From assembly GCA_946902875.1 (NCBI GenBank), contig OX336351.1, positions 2,294,001 to 2,358,000 on the forward strand: 64,000 bases of DNA, in the 5' to 3' direction. Each line of letters begins with the position of its first letter. Position 1 is the stretch's first letter. Both the position numbers and the translations under genes were made by a program. The notes below the pieces were generated by a model. It saw only the letters and a program-made list of their open reading frames with translations. It made no database searches and was not told the DNA's origin. The DNA comes from Nematopogon swammerdamellus. Its lineage: Eukaryota > Arthropoda > Insecta > Lepidoptera > Adelidae. Of this stretch, positions 51,057 through 61,230 are shown one piece after another.

Positions 51057-52161
51057 AAAGAGAGAAAAAAATACGTCTCGACCTCTGGCAGAGCCGCCAA
51101 CGCGTTACCAATTCAGGCCTCTAATATCAAACATGGCTTTGTCCACCCACCGAGGAAATGGGTTTTATTAGTTAATATGAAAGAGTTGCTGTTTTCCTAT
51201 AGAAATCAACGGCGATACCACATCAAAAATAGCTTTGTCTAGTATAAGTATCTGAAACTAGCATTGCGCAACAGAAATAGCAATGCCCAACTACATCGCT
51301 ATATCGGCCTCTAATATCAAACATGGCTTTGTCCACCCACCGAGGAAATGGGTTTTCTTTGTTAATATGAAAGAGTGGCTGTTTTCCTACAAAAATCAAC
51401 GGCGACACCACATCGAAAATAGCTTTGTCTAGTATAAATATTGATCTGAAAATACCATTGCGCAACAGAAATAGCAATGTCCAACTATATCGCTATATCG
51501 GCCTCTAATATCAAACATGGCTTTGTCCACCCACCGAGGAAATGGGTTTTCTTTGTTAATATGAAAGAGTAGCTGTTTTCCTACAAAAATCAACGGCGAT
51601 ACCACATCAAAAATAGCTTTGTCTAGTATAAATATTGATCTGAAAATACCATTGCGCAACAGAAATAGCAATGTGCAACTATATCGCTATATCGGCCTCT
51701 AATATCAAACATGGCTTTGTCCACCCACCGAGGAAATGGGTTTTCTTTGTTAATATGAAAGAGTAGCTGTTTTCCTACAAAAATCAACGGCGATACCACA
51801 TCAAAAATAGCTTTGTCTAGTATAAATATTGATCTGAAAATACCATTGCGCAACAGAAATAGCAATGTCCAACTACATCGCTTTATATCGCTCACAGAAC
51901 GTTTTTCATGATCTACTGTAAAATTGCAAAAAGTGGACAAAGCCATGTTTGATATTAGAGGCCTGTTAATTACGCCACCGGGTCGACGACGTATACGACT
52001 TTAAATTTCGAACTGTTGCATCTTATATCGTACGAGGCTAGCTCCTGTGTTCTGTTAACTTGCACGATTCCATATTGACTTCTGTTCTGTCTCTTCTGAA
52101 TCTTCCGTGTCGGCTCTGCCAGAGATCCAGGGGACGTATTTGTTCTCTTTATTTTCGGATT
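51057..52161. mobile_element. TIR element carrying a 194-bp tandem array
   Basis: The left end AAAGAGAGAAAAAAATACGTC ... CTCTGGCAGAGCCG is mirrored by the right end CGGCTCTGCCAGAG ... GACGTATTTGTTCTCTTT. Just inside, TCTAATATCAAACATGGC and GTGGACAAAGCCATG at about 51118 are mirrored at 51935-51960. The interior array makes up most of the element. No transposase. Confidence 0.65.
51116..51895. repeat. 194-bp tandem repeat, four units
   Basis: Units start at about 51116, 51306, 51500 and 51694 with GGCCTCTAATATCAAACATG. They differ at only a few sites. A frame is open across units on the - strand, but unit length is not a multiple of three, so no repeat protein is meant. Confidence 0.9.
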
Positions 52162-52420
52162 TTCATCTATCGAATGAAAAAAACATACATCGGGTACATG
52201 CTTAGTACTTAATGAATAACATATAAAAAAATTAATACTTACAATAAATGTTTATAACTATAACCTACTGCATTGATTTTATAAACACCGTCGCGACAAT
52301 CAATGCCTACTGAAATAATTAAGTACATTTCTCAAGAAATTAACAATCCCTTGTTTACCTTGAAGTAATTTAAATGAAACTGCATTTTTAAAACTCTTCA
52401 TGGAGATAAATTATTATACA

Positions 52421-53216
52421 GGATGTATAAAGCAAACCAGTTATTCCTTGACTAATTTGAAGTCTAAAAGGCTCGGTAAAGTTTTGTCAGATATGCCTTA
52501 ATTAAGGAGTTATTAATTAAATTAGTTTTCGCGCGCAAAATACTACGGTAGTGCGACCGACCCGACCACAGCGACACTCGCTATTTGCGACGTTGCCGCT
52601 CCGCTCTGTGCATTGTCGAAGCCCGCACATGTTCATCGGTCTAATTCCAAGGTCTATTCACACCACAGAGCATGGAATACCGCGCGCCGCGCCTCTTAGA
52701 GGCGAAAGTAATAATAATATTTGAAACCCAATAATCGTACGCAGAGCTGCTAGCGCTAGCGCTTCGTATGTGTGTGTGTGTGTTAGTATCGACACTACAC
52801 ACAAAGAGGAGGAAGTAAGCCACACGCACAAAACAAATGCACACGCACAACACACATATGTAAGTCATAGGCCACGCCCACAAGCTTCAACGGCGTTGTA
52901 GAGAAATCGCGCTCAGGGCGTCTCTAGGAGGGGGCGCCCGCGGTATTCCATGCTCTGTGATTCACACACATTTCGTAAATGGAGTGTCTTTATTTAGTTT
53001 AGTATGGAAAAAAAAATTCCCCGTAGAACAAAATGTAATCTAACTTTTTTGCTCCAAATAGGCTCAGGAGTACGTGGTTTGCTTCATGCATGATCTATGG
53101 TCATACAACACCAGGCTCAGGAGTACCTGGTTTGCTTCATGCATGATCTATGGTCATACAACACCAGGCTCAGGAGTACCTGGTTTGCTTCATGCATGAT
53201 CTATGGTCATACAACA
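52421..53216. mobile_element. TA-flanked TIR element with inner nested MITE and 65-bp repeats
   Basis: The left end TA-CAGGATGTATAAAGC, with GCAAACCAG next to it, and the right end CTGGTTTGC...ACAACACCCTG-TA are inverted. Close to the right end are three tandem copies of a 65-bp unit (CAGGCTCAGGAGTACCTGG, CATGCATGATCTATGG), 53060-53216. Tc1/mariner-type termini are inferred from TA and CAGGRTG. Confidence 0.6.
52664..52959. mobile_element. 296-bp MITE with 8-bp TSD
   Basis: Perfect ends CACAGAGCATGGAATACCGCG and the inverse, flanked by ATTCACAC at 52656-52663 and 52960-52967. An 8-bp duplication suggests hAT or P superfamily. A TGTGTG run lies at 52768-52782. Confidence 0.88.
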
Positions 53217-53479
53217 CCCTGTAACATTTCTTAAATGAACTTTCACAACGTTTAAAATATATAATTATTATATTGTATTATAGTTACCTACCTACACTTT
53301 ACAAAAAAAAAAAAACAACATCTAAACATTGGCAGTAGGCTCTTCGAAAATGTCCATATTTAAGCTTATTTTTTCTAAACCACAACTAAGTAAGTAAGTA
53401 CATTAGAAGCCTCGTAGAAATCATTGTCAAGTCCCGACAACAATTTTGTAAATATATACTTTCGTATACACCACCGTTC

Positions 53480-53850
53480 CATTTGCCGACTGTTGCTAGG
53501 CTGTCTAGCCTGTTAATACGACGTTTGAAGACATTCCCTTGCCCCTTACTAGGTGGTAGGCTCAAATTGTAGCCGACTGGGTTGGTACCACCGTACTGGA
53601 TGTAAGATGGCCGCAAGCAACCTCGGTTGTGTTCTCCTCTAGACCAGTATAGCCAGCAATCCAGGGAAGTCTCCGGTATGGCACCTACCTTCTCGGAGGT
53701 GATATTGGCTGGTTAGAACATGTGCTTTGGCCCCTCCGACTCAGCCACCCATACCGGATTACATAAAAAAAAAATAAAATCCAGGTCAAAGGATTCGGGA
53801 AATACACTCCCCGGAAGACAGTTCCACACCCTAGCGGTGCCGCTAGTTAC
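53480..53850 (-). pseudogene. LINE 3' end interrupted by SINE D
   Basis: 53480-53532 (GCCGACTGTTGCTAGGCTG ... CGACGTTTGAAGACA) and 53785-53850 (AAAGGATTCGGGAAATACAC ... TTCCACACCCTAGCGGTG) are consecutive parts, on the - strand, of the LINE end described at 28330-28675. SINE D lies between them. Confidence 0.65.
53532..53776 (+). mobile_element. SINE family D copy inside LINE 3' end
   Basis: TTCCCTTGCCCCTTACTAGG to CATACCGGATTACATAAAAA. Truncated at the 5' end, inserted in a fragment of the LINE family whose tail it resembles. Confidence 0.78.
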
Positions 53851-54331
53851 CGCTGGCGGAGGATATAGATTTCGTTGCGTCGCGTCGTCTTATTTTGCCG
53901 TAGATGGCTGTAAGTTTATTGGTGGGAGCTTTTGGGGACATGCATAGTACTCTTTGGCGGCTTATGTGGCTGGTAATTCTGTGGTCTGTGGCGTATGTAT
54001 GCACATTTAAAACCATGGATTTGTGATTCTCTATACAAAATCTACCTACAAATTATGTCAAAATTGTCTTTCGGGGCTTACGTTTTCCCACCCCCTAAAC
54101 CAATTGATTTTCTTGTAATAAGGACAGTGTAATCTACAAACCTTGTCTTTTTTTTGTTTAGATTATATACGACACCAGAGTTAATTTTTAATTTTTTTTA
54201 ACGAAAAAAAAAATAGAATTTTTTATTTGATGTCACGAAGTTTATTAAGCTTTATTGAATCATTACTTTGGATATCAACGTACGTAGATTGGACTATGCT
54301 TTTCACAACAACAAAAATAATAGGGTAGGGT

Positions 54332-55240
54332 GGGGCTATATCGCCGCTGGGGAAATTCCGCCGGCAACCCGTTTTTTGTCATTTAAAGGGCTGTAACTTT
54401 TTTGTTTTTTAAGATAATGACATAAAACTTTTTTTCAATGAATACAAAGCCTTATTTATTCCAAATTAGAAGTACCTAATTATAACTTGACATAGGTTAG
54501 TTTTTTTTTTTAATTAATCTGAACGCGCAAAAATAAAAATAAAAAGAGGCACGTTGAGCGGGTAATTTCTGAAATTTCTAATTTTTTTTTTTTTGTGTAA
54601 ATGGTGTGAAACTATTATAAGTACTTTAGAATACAATATATCGAAGGTTGCATGGCATTATTTTAATTTTTTTTTTCTTACCCTCACTCACCTAGTAGAA
54701 CTATTTCGCCGATATCGAAAACTCGGGATTTTATCATCAGAATTAGTATTACTGAGGCTAGACATAATTATGCATCATCATCATCATCATCAGCCTGTAT
54801 CGGTCCACTGCTGGACATATGCCTCTCCCAAGGCACGCCACCACACGCGGTCTTCCGCTCTTCTCATCCATCCACTCCCGGCTACCTTTTTTATGCATAT
54901 GACCAGTAAAGTTCCCAAGGTAAATACAGCTCAAAAACGAGACCGGCGGAATTGCCCCACCGTGGAGCTATTCCGCCGGCATTGACAGCCTTTTGTTTTT
55001 AATTTATTAAAAATATAAAGAGTGTTTGTAATATAATGTATGTGCACAACTGAATAAAATTCTATTCTATTCTATTCTATTCTAAAAAAAAGAGTTCACC
55101 AATAATATTTTTTTTTGCTGCAATTGAATAGCCAAAGAGCCATTTGGAAGGATAAAATAATTAACTACGTAAAAGTTGACAATGCAAGAAATGCCATCCA
55201 AAAAACATGAATTTTCGGCGAAATAGCCCCACCGTACCCT
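54332..55240. mobile_element. MITE with TAGGGTAGGGTGGGGC ends
   Basis: TAGGGTAGGGTGGGGCTAT-ATCGCCG at the left is mirrored at the right by CGGCGAAATAGCCCCACC-GTACCCTA. Internally, CCGGCGGAATTGCCCCACC-GTG (54943-54964) reads on the - strand as CACGGTGGGGCAATTCCGCC. The target duplication is unclear in the A-rich flanks. Superfamily open. Confidence 0.65.
54778..54890 (-). mobile_element. RTE-type LINE 3' terminus
   Basis: Same end as at 15658: - strand WRALGEAYVQQWTDTG-type codons (here with changes), then the TGATGA run. Inserted in the MITE interior. Confidence 0.65.
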
Positions 55241-55425
55241 AGTAAAAATCGGATAAGGTTTAGGGGTCAGGAAAACATAAGCCCCGAAAGACAATTTTGA
55301 CATAATTTTTAGGTATATTAGCTGAGAGAGTGCAGCTGTCCTTCTTGCGTTGGTGGTGAGCGCGCGTGGCGAAAAGAGACAGCCAAATGCCTAACATGAC
55401 TAACCTTTGTCTACTCTTAAAACTC

Positions 55426-55679
55426 TCAGTGTTCTAATGAATAAAAATTATCTTTCGTAACATTGTATACTCTTGGACAATACTGTTTAGCTAAATGCGT
55501 ATAAGGTACTTCTGTAGTGGGATCAGTTTTAAAATTGCTACTGAGCTTGTTCCAAACGTGGTAGACGTATGTGGAGTTTTCGAATTTCGACAGCTTCTCC
55601 ATGCCCTGGGATGTGAAATAATACTTCCACTCCATGTAGGGGACCGGGAAGAAATACTCGGGCGGGAACATTCTGAAAC
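55426..55679 (-). CDS. Alpha-1,4-glycosyltransferase (A4GALT-like), last exon
   Basis: C-terminal exon of a Golgi type II alpha-1,4-galactosyl/N-acetylgalactosaminyltransferase. In insects such enzymes extend glycolipids. It codes GFRMFPPEYFFPVPYMEWKY (the PPxxFYPI block) and later STYVYHVWNKLSS (the HxWN block), then LAKQYCPRVY, ending SLEH and TGA at 55428-55426. The acceptor on the - strand is TTTCTTTCAG|GTTTC. Its phase joins exactly to the exon at 62043-61916 through Gly. Known family features: the DxD motif and anchor should lie upstream, beyond this window. Confidence 0.87.
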
Positions 55680-55879
55680 CTGAAAGAAATTTATTGATGT
55701 TACAATTTGCGATAAATATTCGGAAGCAGAGAATATTGATGGAGACCTAGAAGCGAGTTCACTAGTAGAGTAGACAACCTAGAATGGAGTTCAGGTACAT
55801 ATTTATATTAAAATTAATGTTGTGACGCTGTCATCTAGTGCAAATAAGTACACCGTAGGGATATCGGCTCCCTAAGTGT

Positions 55880-56172
55880 GTTCTATCGCTTATTCCATGG
55901 GGAGTACTCGGAGGAGCTGTTTAACGCCATCCCGCCGGAGCCGTCGTCCCCTTTCCGCACCACGCGCACTGGGCAGGGATTGCATCCCTACACGCTTTTA
56001 TTTTTTTATGTAAACCAGCATGGGTGGCTGTGCCGAGGGACCAGTGGTGCAGTCGGCAGATCCTAAATCACCTCTCCTCTCGAAACCACGCTCAGTTAGG
56101 TGCCATGCCAGCAGATTTGCGGACTGTTGCTAGGCTGTCTAGCCCGTTAATACGACGCTTGAAGACACCGTA
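55880..56172. pseudogene. Two opposed LINE fragments
   Basis: + strand 55870-55995: VFYRLFHGEYSEELFNAIPP, a jockey/CR1-type C-terminal stretch. It is cut by 56000-56172, a reverse copy of the LINE 3' end (ATGTAAACCAGCATGGGTGG ... ACGACGCTTGAAGACA). Confidence 0.68.
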
Positions 56173-56243
56173 CCCAGGATTTTGTTTCGGGGGGGGTCAA
56201 GGTTCGAAAAAATATTTGTAAACTCATGTACCTACGTTATATA

Positions 56244-56761
56244 AGGTCTTTCAAAATTAGTTAATAGTACGCTAAGGAGGAGGAGGGGGGGGGGGGGGGA
56301 GGGGGGGGGGAGGGTGCTGTATCGGAAATAGATCACTTTTGAAGAACAAAGATTTTTTTTACAGAAAAAAATTTTTTTAAGAGAAAAATTAAAACAAAAA
56401 TGTGTTTCTTAATCGTTTCAGTTTCATGGCAGGAACAAAAAAGTCTTCCAATATATGATCTATTTCTTTCAGAAATTGCGAAAAACCACAATTTTAGTTT
56501 TATTAGTATGGGATAGAAAGAATTTCATTTTTTTTATCAACTTACACGTGTTACATCACAATGGTAATAAAGACTTTTTTGTTACTGTTATGAAACTGAA
56601 TCGGTAAGGCTATAAAAATCAACCACCTATTTTTTTATTTAAATACATTAAAAAAAAATTACATAAAAAAAAGCCCAAGGTCCAAAAAACATTATATAGG
56701 TTTTACTTCCTATATGATACAGGGGGGCCCTTAGCGTACTATTAACTAATTTTGAAAGACC
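56244..56761. mobile_element. 518-bp MITE with 34-bp TIRs and a long G tract
   Basis: GGTCTTTCAAAATTAGTTAA-TAGTACGCTAAGG and its inverse at 56729-56761. Next to the left TIR is about 40 nt of nearly pure G (56278-56321), which may form a G-quadruplex. A second inner palindrome pairs GTTTCATGGCAGGAACAAAA with the region at 56570-56600. No transposase. Confidence 0.8.
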
Positions 56762-57057
56762 TATTTATGAACAGTGTGCATGTAATGTAGGTATTTCATT
56801 AAACGCCCTGTTTCAAAAATGGGTGTTAGCATGAAGGCTGGGCGTGTAGTATTTCATATTCTGAACATCTTTTGTTCCACCACTTGGGGCAAGAAAAAAA
56901 GATCTTCACCCTTATATTTCAGGAATAGGTATTTAAAAATGTATGGAGAAAGTAAAAATGTTTTTCCTTTAAATAAAACATTTTCAGCGAAAGCTATTTA
57001 GTTTCGGATATAAATCAATCAATAATGTAAGCTAAAAATTCTTTTGTTACACGATTT

Positions 57058-57770
57058 TTTTGGGTTCCGTGTCCGGTACGGGACCCTATTACTAAGCCTA
57101 CGTCGTCTGTCTGTCTGTCTGTCCGTCCGTCCGTCCGTCCGTCCGTCCGTCAGTCCGTCCGTCCGTTGGAGGGCTGTATCTCTTGAACCGTAATAGGTAG
57201 CCCGTTGAAATTTTCACAGAATATGTGTTATTTTATTATATTATGGCCGATATAACAACAAATAATAAAAAAAACCCGACCCTTAAAAAGTCAAAAATAG
57301 TAATTTCCGTTCACTTACTTAAAGGAGTCGGGAGACCGCTAAGTAAATTCCCGCGCAGCTCTGAGTTTTTATATTTTATTTACTTAGCGGTCCCCCGACT
57401 CCTAACGTAAGTAAATGGAAATTATTTTTGACATTTTAAGGGTCGGGGGTTTTTTAATTTGTAATTTAACTTTTATTTCAAGCTTTTTTTAAAAAACCGC
57501 AAGAAAATCGGTCCACTTTTTATAATAGTGGATATAATAGCGATATAACAACAAATAATAAGAAAAAGTAAAAAATTCACAGGGGTTCCCATAGAAGAAA
57601 CGAAAAAGTCATCTACCGAATAGATTATGAAGCATTTTAACTAATCATGACATTTAACTAATATGAAGCATTTCATAACACGCCATAGATGGCGTGAGTG
57701 GCGCTAGCCATGACATGGCGATACGGAACCCTCGGTGCGCGAGTTCGACTCGCACTTGGCCGTTTTTTTT
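57058..57770 (-). repeat. Dispersed repeat E copy split by a hairpin MITE
   Basis: GGGTTCCGTGTCCGGTACGG, a long (GTCC)n/(GTCT)n stretch at 57108-57168, CTGTATCTCTTGAACCG and GGCCGATATAACAACAAAT up to 57270. It resumes at about 57535 (ATAACAACAAATAATAAG) and ends GAACCCTCGGTGCGCGAG ... GCACTTGGCCG. Confidence 0.72.
57275..57460. mobile_element. Hairpin MITE (about 185 bp)
   Basis: CCGACCCTTAAAAAGTC ... GGAGTCGGGAGACCGCTAAG and its inverse (CTTAGCGGTCCCCCGACTCC ... GACATTTTAAGGGTCGG) form arms of about 75 bp around a 30-nt loop. Single arms recur at about 18585 and 22536. Confidence 0.78.
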
Positions 57771-57776
57771 TTATCT

Positions 57777-57905
57777 TAACTGCTGTTAGCTACATCACCT
57801 GCAACATCCTTAATTTTACCTTGGTTATCTAGGTGCCATGTCAGTGCTTCCCTTCGGCCGTGGCGAAGGGAAGCACTGACATAGCACCTAGACCGTGCAT
57901 AATAG
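57777..57905 (-). repeat. Scrambled SINE A tail pieces
   Basis: TTAGCTACATCACCTGCAAC, then TAGGTGCCATGTCAGTGCTT and its own inverse AGCACTGACATAGCACCTA with GGCCGTGG between, making a local palindrome (about 57830-57890). 57906-58640 has no supported feature. Confidence 0.55.
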
Positions 57906-58611
57906 TTAGAAATATAAAACACCCCGGTGAAGGAAAACACCTTGAGAGGATCGTACATTCTCTTGGATGTGAATAAAGCTTTGGCTTAATCTTAATTTGT
58001 TCATGTTGTGTTTAGCCTTAAGTACAGATAGTTCTAGCCATGTAATATATATTTTAAAGATTTGTATGTACAGAACGATTCTGTGTGGTTAAACCTAATA
58101 AAAAAAAAACTTGACTAGAAGAAATGCTCTTCGGCGTTCCACATCGCAGTAAAATTCATACTTATTTATTTATTTAATCAAATGGGAACTCCTAGCAGAC
58201 CCCTCTCAAAAAAATTCAAAGAAATAAGTATTGTAAATTAATACTACTTAACACCTGTCAGTCAGTCACCTGTCAGTAGGTACATTCACACACTATGAAC
58301 GTAACGGAATTAAGAATTACGGTGGATAACTAAACCAATCTCTCGCTTTCTTATCTATTACACCTGGTCGTCTGCTTGCGGGGTAGCTAGGAAGTAGGTA
58401 GCATTAGCCAGATGTTTTGTCTTGAAACAATAGGCGCCTCCGAAATAGCCCGATGTTTATTGCCCCAACCCAATGCAATACACGTGGTCCTTTGTGTTGT
58501 GATTTAGTTGGAAGTTCCCACGGAATTTTAAATTGTTTGTCTGCTCAAAAATATATTTTCTGAACACCGGCCATAGTGGATACCTATTTCGGGGGGGGTT
58601 ACAGCCCCCCG

Positions 58612-58633
58612 AACCCCCCCCCCCCCCCCCCCC
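58612..58633. repeat. (C)n tract
   Basis: About 20 consecutive C after GGTTACAGCCCCCCGAACC, with a preceding G8 run at 58591. The length in the assembly may be unreliable. Confidence 0.85.
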
Positions 58634-58644
58634 TGGGTACGGCC

Positions 58645-58890
58645 TTGCCCAGGTTAAATGATTCAGGAAATACACTCGCCGGAAGACAGTTCCACCTCCT
58701 AGATAGTACCACGCTAGTCTTACCGCGGATGCGTACCAATGTATTCTGCATATCTTTCCTCTACAGAACCGGTAAACTCTGGAACGCTCTCCCTGCTCAT
58801 ATATTTCCCCCCAAGTACAGTCTCAGGTACTTCAAGAGGGGCTACGACCACCCAATAATTGTGGTCACTCACGCTATTACACGAAGTAAC
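58645..58890. pseudogene. LINE 3' fragments in opposite orientation
   Basis: 58650-58700 (reverse: TTAAATGATTCAGGAAATAC, GGAAGACAGTTCCACC) joined to + strand 58725-58850, whose codons read FLYRTGKLWNALPAHIFPPK. Both belong to LINE families seen in P450 intron 7. Confidence 0.65.
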
Positions 58891-59059
58891 TATTAAGTAA
58901 TCTGTGCTATTACTCAAATCCTTCGCCACATACGCTGGAATTGTGCATGTGTATGCGTGTTTTGATGCGCGATTTACTAAGCTAGGGCAGGCTTGCCGTT
59001 TACCAACCACAACAATGCCTCGTAACGTGTCGTAACGTAGGTGTAGCCAGCGGTATTTG

Positions 59060-59200
59060 TATTTATTTTTTATTGTACACCATTTTTCGATAAAATAAGG
59101 TACAAAAAGGTCGGCTGAATGCAGATCTGCATTATGTTAGAGCAAACCTTTGGGATGTGGTAAATGTGTATAAGTAGGCGCACAGATAATGTGAGAGAAT
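59060..59200 (-). repeat. LINE 3'UTR-like fragment
   Basis: TTTATTGTACACCATTTTTC ... GAGCAAACCTTTGGGATGTGG matches 7495-7600 and 30965-31060 in order. Confidence 0.55.
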
Positions 59201-59454
59201 AGTAACTAAATAAATAGGTAAAAATAAACATACATACATGATTACAATATATAATATATATGCATACATAGTACTTGTTCCTGTATATTATATATACATA
59301 TATTAAAATACCTAAATATATATTTATACAATACAATAATTAGTAAATAAATACATACTTACGTACATATATAATTGGCCATTGGGAGAACAGTGCTAAT
59401 GTGCAGAAAATGTTACACTGAGGAGGTCAAGTAATAATTGCGGTGTAGCTGGTC

Positions 59455-59870
59455 TGCGCAGGCTATTCGTAGGTACGCCAAACAGAGATTATTAACTAAG
59501 AACTCGTAGTATGCCAAACAGAGATTATTAACTGAGAACTGGGAGTGACTATTTGATTTCCTACGAATAGACCTACCAGGCGGGATAGTGCTGTTCGCAG
59601 GTATGAGGTATTCGTAGGTACGAAATGCACTATGCGAGTTGGTTTAAAAAAAAATAACCAGGGTTAAATTACAGAAGATTACTTCTATAATTTAACCCTA
59701 ACCTAATGTTGAGGCGGCGCATGTCGTTTTTATTACGTTTCGTTGAAAACTCCCATAGTGCAGTTTGCATACCTGCATGCAGGTTTACCTACGAATAGAC
59801 ATTCCCGATCGGACAGGGCTATTCGTAGGTATACCTGCATGCAGGTATACCTACGAATAGACACTTCCAG
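59455..59870. repeat. Cluster of CTATTCGTAGGTA motifs in both orientations
   Basis: TATTCGTAGGT occurs at about 59465, 59610 and 59820 and its inverse at about 59560, 59788 and 59850. Between them GCCAAACAGAGATTATTAAC is directly repeated (59476 and 59513). It includes the 42-bp palindrome listed separately. Confidence 0.75.
59819..59860. other. Perfect 42-bp palindrome
   Basis: Left half CTATTCGTAGGTATACCTGCA; the right half is its exact inverse complement with no loop. A shorter variant is at 59769-59800. Confidence 0.95.
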
Positions 59871-59946
59871 CTGGTCTAGCCTAGCATCGTCCCCGCGCGC
59901 GCGCGCGACGGGCGGGCACTTGTCTGGTAGATACACTTTATAAAGA

Positions 59947-60128
59947 AGTCAGCCCTCAGTAGCTGAGTGGTGCGGTCGGTCGACTGTCAAGCGCGGTCAG
60001 TAATTGACCGCTCGACTGTTGGAGGCTGAGCGTGGTTGGGTTGGGATTCCACGTAAAACTGTAGGTTGCTTCCCTTCTTACTTTACTAGGTGGTAGGGTT
60101 GAACCCGCCCGGGTTAGTATAGTACCAC
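59947..60128 (+). mobile_element. SINE family A 5' part
   Basis: GTCAGCCCTCAGTAGCTGAG to AACCCGCCCGGGTTAGTATA. Deletions in the 5S-like part. It stops where the LINE fragment begins. Confidence 0.78.
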
Positions 60129-60139
60129 AGCTATAGTAT

Positions 60140-60388
60140 AGTATATCGGACAATAACAACTATAATACTAGACATAAGGATAACCTACTGGGAATAAAAC
60201 ATAGGTTGTCTAAAATGTCAAAAAGTTTTATATGTAATAGTGTTAGATTTTATAACAAAATACCACAGGAAATAAGGAATCTAGGTGAAAATTCTTTCAA
60301 AATAACCCTGAAAAAAATATTAACCAAAAAAAGCTATTACAGTATTAAAGATGCCTTAACTGACGAATTTTGTGATTCTCACACATAA
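60140..60388 (+). pseudogene. LINE RT C-terminal fragment
   Basis: Codons NNYNTRHKDNLLGIKHRLSK, then SFICNSVRFYNKIPQEIR and SYYSIKDALTDEF and stop at 60386-60388. NTRxKxxL, FYNKIP and the KxYY end are the terminal blocks of another LINE family common in arthropods. The upstream RT is absent. 60389-60795 has no supported feature. Confidence 0.7.
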
Positions 60389-60799
60389 TATATTAAGTAC
60401 AAAAGTATGACATAACCACAGAAATCCTAAGTTCTCTGATCTGTGGACATAACGTAATGTTCTCTACTAACTCTTAAGACAATGGGTACTTGTGTATCTA
60501 TTTATTTTTTTTTACCCTCGACATTTTATACTACCTTGTAGTATGTTACTTGCTTACTAACAAAATCAAATAATGACTTGATAAAATTTCTTATCAAATT
60601 TGACGATGACACTATACACCGGACTTTTTACATAATACCTATATACTTCAGAAGTTGTCAGAATCACATGATAAATAAATATAATTAATGATGCGATACG
60701 AATGTAATTAATTAGATAAGCGATAACGACATGTGGTGGTTTGTGACAGAAACCAGTAGTCCATACAATTTCATAGTAAAAATGTTTTCACTTTGTCAT

Positions 60800-61022
60800 G
60801 AATTGCTGCATGTCACAAATCAGCACATGCGTGTCTAGGCAGTGGCAAACATTTTTGTATAGACTAAGTGGACATTGAAAAAATTTCCAGTGAAGTTTCT
60901 TGTCAGTTCTTCTTCGCTGTGATAATCGAACTGGCGGAATGTTACAATGTAAATATGACAAATCTGAGCGCAGTGTACTGCCAATAGATGCTAAATAAAC
61001 AATAAACAATAAACAACAACAA
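60800..61022 (+). repeat. LINE 3'UTR-like repeat G copy
   Basis: Shares GATAATCGAACTGGC and the CAGTGTACTGCC block with 13180-13385. Ends in (AATAAAC)n. A shorter relative is at 62150-62232. Confidence 0.58.
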
Positions 61023-61024
61023 CA

Positions 61025-61230
61025 GCACTGAATGAAAGGTCGGTTGGAACGTCTATGTAAATAGTTCGTTCGTGTTTTCCTTCCAGGTCAGTTTATCCAT
61101 TCCGACCAACGGAAGGCAGCACTGACATGGCACCTAGTTCACTAAGCTGTTATGGGCTCACGTCACGGATGATGTAGGCGATGTAGCCAACCAGAGTAGC
61201 CAACCTGTCAGTGTCTATAAAAAAAAAACC
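61025..61230 (+). mobile_element. SINE family A 3' part
   Basis: CACTGAATGAAAGGTCGGTT to CAGTGTCTATAAAAAAAA, with a small internal duplication (GTAGCCAACC twice). Confidence 0.78.

Larger units (their letters stand above)
54040..55312. mobile_element. Element T copy (inverted arms) with an inner MITE
   Basis: Arms 54045-54110 (TGTCAAAATTGTCTTTCGGG ... CCCCCTAAACC) and 55245-55310 (GGTTTAGGGG ... CGAAAGACAATTTTGACA) are inverted, as in the element at 33.4-34.4 kb. The interior holds the GGGTGGGGC-ended MITE and an RTE LINE scrap. Confidence 0.6.

Noticed and set aside
51116..51895. CRISPR-like array or repeat protein (MLFLLRNGIF frames)
   Set aside because: Pure tandem units of 194 bp with no spacers; frame continuity on the - strand is incidental.
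54593..54985. 130-aa frame with a His run
   Set aside because: The His run is the CATCAT tail of an RTE LINE end inside a MITE; no protein family match.
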